DNA of 11,087 nucleotides from an uncultured Bacteroidales bacterium (GTDB lineage: Bacteria; Bacteroidota; Bacteroidia; Bacteroidales; UBA4417): contig CALCJE010000218.1 of NCBI GenBank assembly GCA_937965665.1, forward strand, positions 1 through 11,087, written 5' to 3'. The notes under the pieces were generated by a model, which worked only from the letters and a program-made list of their open reading frames with translations, had not been told where the DNA came from and searched no databases. Below are positions 6,586-11,087 of this stretch, piece by piece. The position numbers and the translations under genes are program-made. Position 1 is the stretch's first letter. Each line of letters starts with the position of its first letter.

Positions 6586-7893
6586 TTATGCTTTAACAGC
6601 ATCGAAAGCCTGTTGCAGATCAGCCTTAATATCCTCAATATGTTCAATACCCACCGAAAGCCTGAGCATGTTAGGGGTAACCCCCGATGCCAGTTGCTCC
6701 TCGTCGCTCAGCTGCTGGTGTGTGGTAGCCGATGGCTGAATAATAAGAGTTTTGGCATCGCCCACATTGGCAAGATGACTTATCAGCTTGAGTGAATCAA
6801 TAAATTTGGTTGCTGCTTCCTTACCACCTTTCACTTCGAAACTCAAAACTCCGCCAAAACCGTTGCGCAGGTATTTTTTAGCCAGGTTATGATACGGCGA
6901 AGAAGCAAGCCCGGGGTAATTTACTTTTTCAACCTGCGGGTGGTTTTCGAGCCAGGTAGCCACCTCAAGTGCATTATCCACATGGCGCTGTACACGGTAC
7001 GACAGGGTTTCGACACCCTGTAAAAGCAGGAAGGCATTTTGTGGTGAAAGGGCCGGGCCAAAGTCGCGCAAGCCCTCAACCCTGGCGCGGATATTAAAAG
7101 CAATATTCCCGAAAGGGCCGTTAGTTCCGAATACATCCCAGAAAACCAGGCCATGGTAGCCTTCGCTGGGTTCCGAAAAGGCCGGATATTTCCCGTTGCC
7201 CCAGTTAAAATTGCCGCCATCCACAATAATACCTCCTATTGAAGTACCGTGGCCCCCAATCCATTTGGTAGCCGAGGCCACCACCACATTGGCCCCGTGA
7301 TCCAGCGGGCGGAACAGGTAACCACCTGCGCCAAAAGTATTGTCAACAATCAGCGGCAGTTCGTATTTGCGGGCCAGGGCGGCAATGGCTTCAAAATCGG
7401 GAATATTGAACCTTGGATTACCAATGGTTTCGAGATACACCGCCTTGGTTTTGTCATCAATCAGGATTTCGAAGTCCTCAACCGCATCACTTTTTGCGAA
7501 ACGGGCTTCGATGCCAAGTCGTTTAAATGCTACTTTAAACTGGTTATAAGTGCCACCATACAAAAATGATGTTGAAACAAAATTGTCGCCGGCTTCCAGT
7601 ATATTGTTAAGCGCAATAAACTGTGCAGCCTGGCCCGAAGAGGTTGCTAAACCAGTAACACCGCCTTCGAGCGCTGCAATGCGTTTTTCGAACACATCGG
7701 TGGTAGGGTTCATGATGCGGGTATAAATATTCCCGAACTCCTTGAGTGCAAAAAGATTTGCACCATGTTCAGCATTTTTGAACACGTACGAACTGGTCTG
7801 ATAAATGGGTACAGCACGTGAAAGGGTGTTACTGTCTACTTCCTGTCCTGCATGTACCTGCAGTGTTTCGAATCTTAGTTTTGCTTCAGCCAT
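6586..7893 (-). CDS. metY: O-acetylhomoserine sulfhydrylase (MetY)
   Basis: PLP-dependent enzyme of the Cys/Met metabolism family that replaces the acetyl group of O-acetylhomoserine with sulfide, giving homocysteine. The 435 residues are typical of the O-acetylhomoserine sulfhydrylase group, longer than the roughly 380-400 of MetB/MetC. Landmarks are QTSSYVFKNAEHGANLF (32-48), YTRIMNPTTDVFEKRIAALE (57-76), the cofactor-stacking Tyr in SFLYGGTYNQF (109-119), Asp184 in VDNTF, and the Schiff-base Lys210 in SATKWIGGHGTSIGG (207-221). The C-terminal HLANVGDAKTLIIQPSATTH and RLSVGIEHIEDI stretches are also characteristic. The ATG at 7893 gives the standard N-terminus. Upstream lies a leader with a Cys/Met-rich ORF and an intrinsic terminator, so expression is probably controlled by attenuation. 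metX follows in the same direction. Confidence 0.95.
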   Translation of the reverse strand: MAEAKLRFETLQVHAGQEVDSNTLSRAVPIYQTSSYVFKNAEHGANLFALKEFGNIYTRIMNPTTDVFEKRIAALEGGVTGLATSSGQAAQFIALNNILEAGDNFVSTSFLYGGTYNQFKVAFKRLGIEARFAKSDAVEDFEILIDDKTKAVYLETIGNPRFNIPDFEAIAALARKYELPLIVDNTFGAGGYLFRPLDHGANVVVASATKWIGGHGTSIGGIIVDGGNFNWGNGKYPAFSEPSEGYHGLVFWDVFGTNGPFGNIAFNIRARVEGLRDFGPALSPQNAFLLLQGVETLSYRVQRHVDNALEVATWLENHPQVEKVNYPGLASSPYHNLAKKYLRNGFGGVLSFEVKGGKEAATKFIDSLKLISHLANVGDAKTLIIQPSATTHQQLSDEEQLASGVTPNMLRLSVGIEHIEDIKADLQQAFDAVKA

Positions 7894-7942
7894 AATGTTA
7901 AGAATTAAGTTTTAAATGATTTCAGGGTAATGGATTAAATGC

Positions 7943-7977
7943 AAAAAGCCCTTCGCTGTTTGCGGAAGGGCTTTGGC
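7943..7977 (-). terminator. Intrinsic terminator in the metY leader (attenuator)
   Basis: In the leftward transcript AAAGCCCTTC (7974-7965) pairs perfectly with GAAGGGCTTT (7954-7945) around a 10-base loop, and the stem runs into TTTTT (7947-7943). It sits 50 bases before the metY ATG and after the leader ORF, with no other gene between. A terminator ahead of the gene implies conditional termination. Its 5' arm and loop can instead pair with a segment inside the leader ORF. Confidence 0.85.
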
Positions 7978-7999
7978 ATATAGATTTTAGTTTGACTTC

Positions 8000-8098
8000 T
8001 TAAAAAAACATAGCTTCACCATTCCGCAAATGCAGATGCATACAGCAGCACATATGCTTGCGAAGTAAAAAGAGACTTTTGCTGTTGGTGAATGTCAT
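8000..8098 (-). CDS. Cys/Met-rich leader peptide (32 residues) upstream of metY
   Basis: A short ORF from ATG at 8098 to TAA at 8000 encodes 32 residues beginning MTFTNSKSLFLLRK and continuing HMCCCMHLHLRNGEAMFF. The core MCCCM (residues 16-20) puts three Cys and two Met codons in a row, an extreme use of two rare amino acids directly upstream of a homocysteine-synthesis gene. The stop lies 25 bases before the attenuator terminator. The peptide itself probably has no function; its translation would report charged tRNA-Cys and/or tRNA-Met. No Shine-Dalgarno is visible, as with the other genes here. Start choice could vary, but the Cys codons are in any case in this frame. I recognise no protein family. 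Confidence 0.7.
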   Translation of the reverse strand: MTFTNSKSLFLLRKHMCCCMHLHLRNGEAMFF

Positions 8099-8465
8099 TA
8101 TGCGTATTTTAATCATTTAACAACAAATTACAGGTATTGTTTAAAAACAAACTGATTTTATTCACCTGCTACTGCTTTATTGATGATTATCTGCAAAAAT
8201 AACTAATATTTCTTTTTCACCCCTCAATTTTTTATAGTCAATGTAAATTTTTTTTGGAATAACCCATGTTAACTGGCCTCGTGATGACAGGCTTTTGAAA
8301 AGGAACCTATCAGAAGTCAGGAAAAGATCTTACACTCATATTTAAAAGGGTGTTGTTCACAAATCCATTTGAATTCAACGATTGAAATGCGGATTTTACA
8401 GATTAACACTCAGGCTATTTCAGAAAAATTTTACCTTTCGGCTATAATTCCGAAAATTCACCTTT
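8099..8465. other. 367-base divergent intergenic region
   Basis: This A/T-rich spacer separates the leftward metY leader from the rightward peptidase gene. It contains a candidate leftward promoter (8194-8227), a perfect short palindrome TTGTTTAAAAACAA (8137-8150) and a TATAAT sequence 25 bases before the peptidase ATG (8443-8448) that is not a Bacteroidota-style promoter. I see no gene, tRNA or recognisable riboswitch in it, and no exact TAnnTTTG element facing the peptidase. Confidence 0.55.
8194..8227 (-). promoter_or_regulatory. Candidate promoter of the metY leader
   Basis: The minus strand reads TATTTTTG at 8201-8194, an exact TAnnTTTG -7 element, with TTG at 8227-8225, 23 bases upstream (the long end of the accepted spacing). 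It would start transcription near 8188, about 90 bases before the leader ORF and about 295 before metY. A weaker alternative is TTTG followed 17 bases later by TAATTTG, about 20-50 bases before the leader ORF. Confidence 0.45.
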
Positions 8466-11087
8466 ATGTTAAAAAGAATCACGCTTTTATTATGCCTGGC
8501 ACTCCTTGCTTGTGTAACCACGTTTGCACAGGCAACCCTCAAAAAGCCACTTACGCACGATGTTTACGATAACTGGAAAAAGCTCGAAAAACCCCTGTTT
8601 TCGGATAACGGGCAATATTGCAGTTACGAAATGAATCCACAGAAAGGTGATGGCTGGTTACACCTGGCAACTCCTGACCTGAGCAGGCATGATTCGGTTT
8701 ACCGCGCGCAGGCTGCTATATTTTCGTCTGGCAGTGACCTGTTGGCGTTCAGGATCGTACAGCCGGCTGACACGCTTCGGAAGCTGAAATTAGCAAAAAA
8801 GAAAAAGGATGAGATGCCTAAAGATTCGCTGGGCATCTGGTTGCTTGCGAAGGATTCGGTGATGCGTTTTGGTGGACTAAAATCATTTCAGCTGCCCAAA
8901 GAAGGTGGCGCCTGGGTTGCCTGGCTGTACGAAAAGCCTAAACCAAAGGAAAAAGAAAAAAAAGCGGCGGCTGATTCACTCCAAAAACCAAATGCTGACA
9001 CGCTTGTGGCCAAACCTAAAGAAAACGTAGAGAAACCTAAAGACAAGAAAAAGAAAAAAGGAGCATTTGCTGACATTGAAACAGCGAGTCTCTCCCTGTT
9101 AAATCCGATATCCGGTAAAAAATTCGAATCTAAGAATGTAACCGAGTCGGCTTTTGCCAAAAACGGCAATATCCTCACTTTTATCACCCTCAAAAAAGAC
9201 AGCATCGACTCAGTGGCTGTGAAAGTATTTGATACCCGCAGCCTGAAGCTTCAAAAAATATTTGAACGACCCGGTTTTGCAAAAAAGGTAACAAGTACCA
9301 ACGATGGCAAACAAGTGGCCTTCCTGTTTACACAGGATACATCCAAAATAAAACGCTACGGGCTTTACCTGTGGGATGAAAAAATGCAGGATGCTCAACT
9401 CATAGCAGATACATCAAAAGCCGGGATATATGCCGGGTGGGAAGTTTCAGAAAACGGAAACCTGAATTTTGCAGAAGATGGAAGCAAACTCTATTTCGGA
9501 ACGGCCCCTAAAAAAATGCCCGAATCAAAAGACACTCTGCTCGAAGAAGAAAAAGTGAAAGTGGATATCTGGTCGTGGAACGATGCGCGGCTACAATCGC
9601 AGCAACTGAAGAGCCTGGATGATGACCTTAAAAAGAATTACCTGGCGGAATACAGAATTGCCGATAAAAAGATCATTCAACTTGCCGATACCCTGCTGGA
9701 GCAGGTACGAACGTACCGCAAAGGCAATGCTGACTTCGCCCTGGGCTATTCCGGCAAGCCATACGAAATACTTGCTTCGTGGGAAGGAACAAACTACCGC
9801 GATGTGTACCTGGTTGATCTGAAAACCGGTATCCGTAAACTGCTGCTCAAAAAACATCCTGCATCGGCCGATCTTTCGCCATCAGGCAAATACCTTTTAT
9901 TTTACCAAAATTCCGACAGCACCTGGAACACCCTGCAGATAGCAACCGGTAAGAAATTCTGTATTACGGCTGCAGTAAAAGTCAACTTCAGCGATGAGGA
10001 AAACGATCAGCCCGATGTGCCTAATCCATATGGCATTGCCGGGTGGACAAAGGAAGATGCTTCGGTACTTATTTACGATCGTTACGATATTTGGCAGATA
10101 CATCCCGAAAACAAAACATCAGCCATAAATCTTACAAATGGCAGAAGTTCGCAAACTGCATTCAGGTACATAAAAACCGATCCCGATGCGCTCGATATTG
10201 ACCCTAAAGAACCAATGCTTTTAAAACTGGTTGAAGACAAGAGTTGTAAGCAGGGTTTTGCCAGGCTGATACTAACAGAACCTGCAAAACAAAAGACGCT
10301 AATTATCTCCGATAACGAATACAGCAGTTTACTGAAAGCAAAAAATGCCGATCGTTACCTCTGGCAACGTGCAAGTTATGTTGAGTGTCCTGAACTGTAT
10401 GCCGGCACAGCCGATTTTAAAGCCATTAAAAAGCTTTCGGTCAGCAACCCGCAGCAAAGCCAGTACCTGTGGGGTACGGTTGAACATGTTTACTGGAAAT
10501 CCTTCGATGGCGGCGATCTCAGGGGGTTGTTGTACAAACCCGAGAATTTCGATCCTTCGAAGAAATACCCGGTGATCGTGTATTTTTATGAGAAATACTC
10601 AAACCAGATCCACACCCATTATGTTCCATCACCATCACGATCTATCGTTAATTTTCCTTATTGCAACAGCAACGGGTACATTGTTTTTGTTCCCGATATC
10701 AACTACCGGACTGGCGAGCCGGGGCGCTCAGCTTACGATGATATTATAAGCGGAACGATGGCCCTTACAAAACTGCCTTATATTGATGCCGACAGGATGG
10801 GCATACAGGGACAAAGTTGGGGCGGATACCAGGTAGCTTACCTGGTAACCCAAACCGGTATGTTTAAGGCAGCCATGGCCGGAGCGCCGGTAAGTAACAT
10901 GACTTCGGCCTATGGCGGAATACGCTGGGAAAGCGGTGTGGTGCGCCAGTTTCAGTACGAACACGGGCAAAGCCGCATAGGAGCCAACCTCTGGGTAAAT
11001 CGCGACCTGTATATTCAAAACTCGCCTATATTTTATGCAAACCGTATCACTACACCCCTGCCGATCATGAGCAATGATAACGATGGC
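8466..11087 (+). CDS. Secreted S9-family (prolyl oligopeptidase-like) serine peptidase, 3' end beyond window
   Basis: Open for 874 codons from ATG 8466 to the window end. A Sec signal peptide (MLKR, hydrophobic core, cleavage after AQA at 23) predicts export; the Leu-Leu-Ala-Cys at 13-16 is a possible but weaker lipobox. Residues about 30-660 form the beta-propeller-like region, with repeats such as DVYLVDLKTG and SADLSPSGKYLLFY. The C-terminal catalytic domain starts near 670 (EHVYWKSFDGGDLRGLLYKP), followed by KKYPVIVYFYEKYS near the oxyanion region and DADRMGIQGQSWGGYQVAYL with nucleophile Ser784. The window ends in PIMSNDNDG, where the triad Asp is expected (probably 873); the His lies beyond. 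A Lys/Glu/Pro-rich stretch at about 154-200 looks like a flexible insertion. Substrate and subfamily cannot be assigned. It is divergent from metY with no evident functional link. Confidence 0.9.
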   Translation, partial: MLKRITLLLCLALLACVTTFAQATLKKPLTHDVYDNWKKLEKPLFSDNGQYCSYEMNPQKGDGWLHLATPDLSRHDSVYRAQAAIFSSGSDLLAFRIVQPADTLRKLKLAKKKKDEMPKDSLGIWLLAKDSVMRFGGLKSFQLPKEGGAWVAWLYEKPKPKEKEKKAAADSLQKPNADTLVAKPKENVEKPKDKKKKKGAFADIETASLSLLNPISGKKFESKNVTESAFAKNGNILTFITLKKDSIDSVAVKVFDTRSLKLQKIFERPGFAKKVTSTNDGKQVAFLFTQDTSKIKRYGLYLWDEKMQDAQLIADTSKAGIYAGWEVSENGNLNFAEDGSKLYFGTAPKKMPESKDTLLEEEKVKVDIWSWNDARLQSQQLKSLDDDLKKNYLAEYRIADKKIIQLADTLLEQVRTYRKGNADFALGYSGKPYEILASWEGTNYRDVYLVDLKTGIRKLLLKKHPASADLSPSGKYLLFYQNSDSTWNTLQIATGKKFCITAAVKVNFSDEENDQPDVPNPYGIAGWTKEDASVLIYDRYDIWQIHPENKTSAINLTNGRSSQTAFRYIKTDPDALDIDPKEPMLLKLVEDKSCKQGFARLILTEPAKQKTLIISDNEYSSLLKAKNADRYLWQRASYVECPELYAGTADFKAIKKLSVSNPQQSQYLWGTVEHVYWKSFDGGDLRGLLYKPENFDPSKKYPVIVYFYEKYSNQIHTHYVPSPSRSIVNFPYCNSNGYIVFVPDINYRTGEPGRSAYDDIISGTMALTKLPYIDADRMGIQGQSWGGYQVAYLVTQTGMFKAAMAGAPVSNMTSAYGGIRWESGVVRQFQYEHGQSRIGANLWVNRDLYIQNSPIFYANRITTPLPIMSNDNDG

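Larger units (their letters stand above)
7943..8098 (-). promoter_or_regulatory. Putative ribosome-mediated Cys/Met attenuator of metY
   Basis: Four segments are visible in the leftward RNA. Segment 1, TTCGCAA (8064-8058), lies in leader codons 12-14. Segment 2, TTTGCGGAA (8030-8022), lies in codons 23-26. Segment 3, TTCCGCAAA (7967-7959), spans the end of the terminator 5' arm and its loop. Segment 4 is the terminator 3' arm (7954-7945). Segments 2 and 3 are perfectly complementary over 9 bases; the pairing extends past one mismatch to GG/CC and a G-U, covering 7 of the 10 bases of the terminator 5' arm. Segments 1 and 2 can also pair (7 bp with one bulged G). A ribosome stalled on the Cys codons (17-19) would cover segment 1 and free segment 2, favouring 2:3 over the 3:4 terminator. 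Pairings are read directly; the mechanism is inferred from the trp-operon model. Confidence 0.72.

Noticed and set aside
8443..8448. TATAAT just upstream of the S9 peptidase ATG
   Set aside because: It matches the E. coli -10 consensus, but Bacteroidota housekeeping promoters use TAnnTTTG; no matching -35 or -33 element was seen.
8369..8572. Plus-strand 67-codon frame before and over the peptidase start
   Set aside because: It is out of frame with the peptidase and overlaps its signal peptide coding region; it has no family features.

Overview
The window looks like chromosomal DNA from a member of the Bacteroidota (Bacteroidetes). Three things point there. The gene block mutY-ssb-gldE-gldD is a Bacteroidota arrangement. 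Several genes are preceded by the phylum's TAnnTTTG -7 element. Starts lack obvious Shine-Dalgarno sequences. Base composition is moderate and fairly even, and I see no mobile element, CRISPR array, rRNA or tRNA gene.

Layout: everything from position 1 to about 8200 is transcribed leftwards (minus strand). Read in that direction it starts with a regulatory leader (about 8227-7894) and metY (O-acetylhomoserine sulfhydrylase). After a 307-base gap come metX (homoserine O-acetyltransferase), mutY (adenine glycosylase), ssb, gldE (CNNM/CorC-type membrane protein) and gldD (gliding lipoprotein). Last is a separately promoted sulfate-activation operon, cysC then cysD; cysD runs off the left edge. 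The right end carries one divergent plus-strand gene, a large secreted S9-family (prolyl-oligopeptidase-like) peptidase that runs off the right edge.

How the genes work together: cysD (with a cysN expected beyond the window) and cysC activate sulfate to APS and PAPS. metX and metY turn homoserine plus sulfide into homocysteine. The two ends of the leftward block therefore serve sulfur assimilation and methionine synthesis, with the conserved DNA-maintenance and gliding block between them.

The most interesting object is the metY leader. A 32-codon ORF (8098-8000) contains the run Met-Cys-Cys-Cys-Met. It is followed by an intrinsic terminator (7977-7943) placed upstream of metY. A segment inside the ORF (8030-8022) is perfectly complementary over 9 bases to the terminator's 5' arm and loop (7967-7959). 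The same ORF segment can alternatively pair with codons just before the Cys run. This is the four-segment architecture of a trp-type ribosome-mediated attenuator, here apparently sensing charged tRNA-Cys and/or tRNA-Met. I do not know of a described Bacteroidota example.
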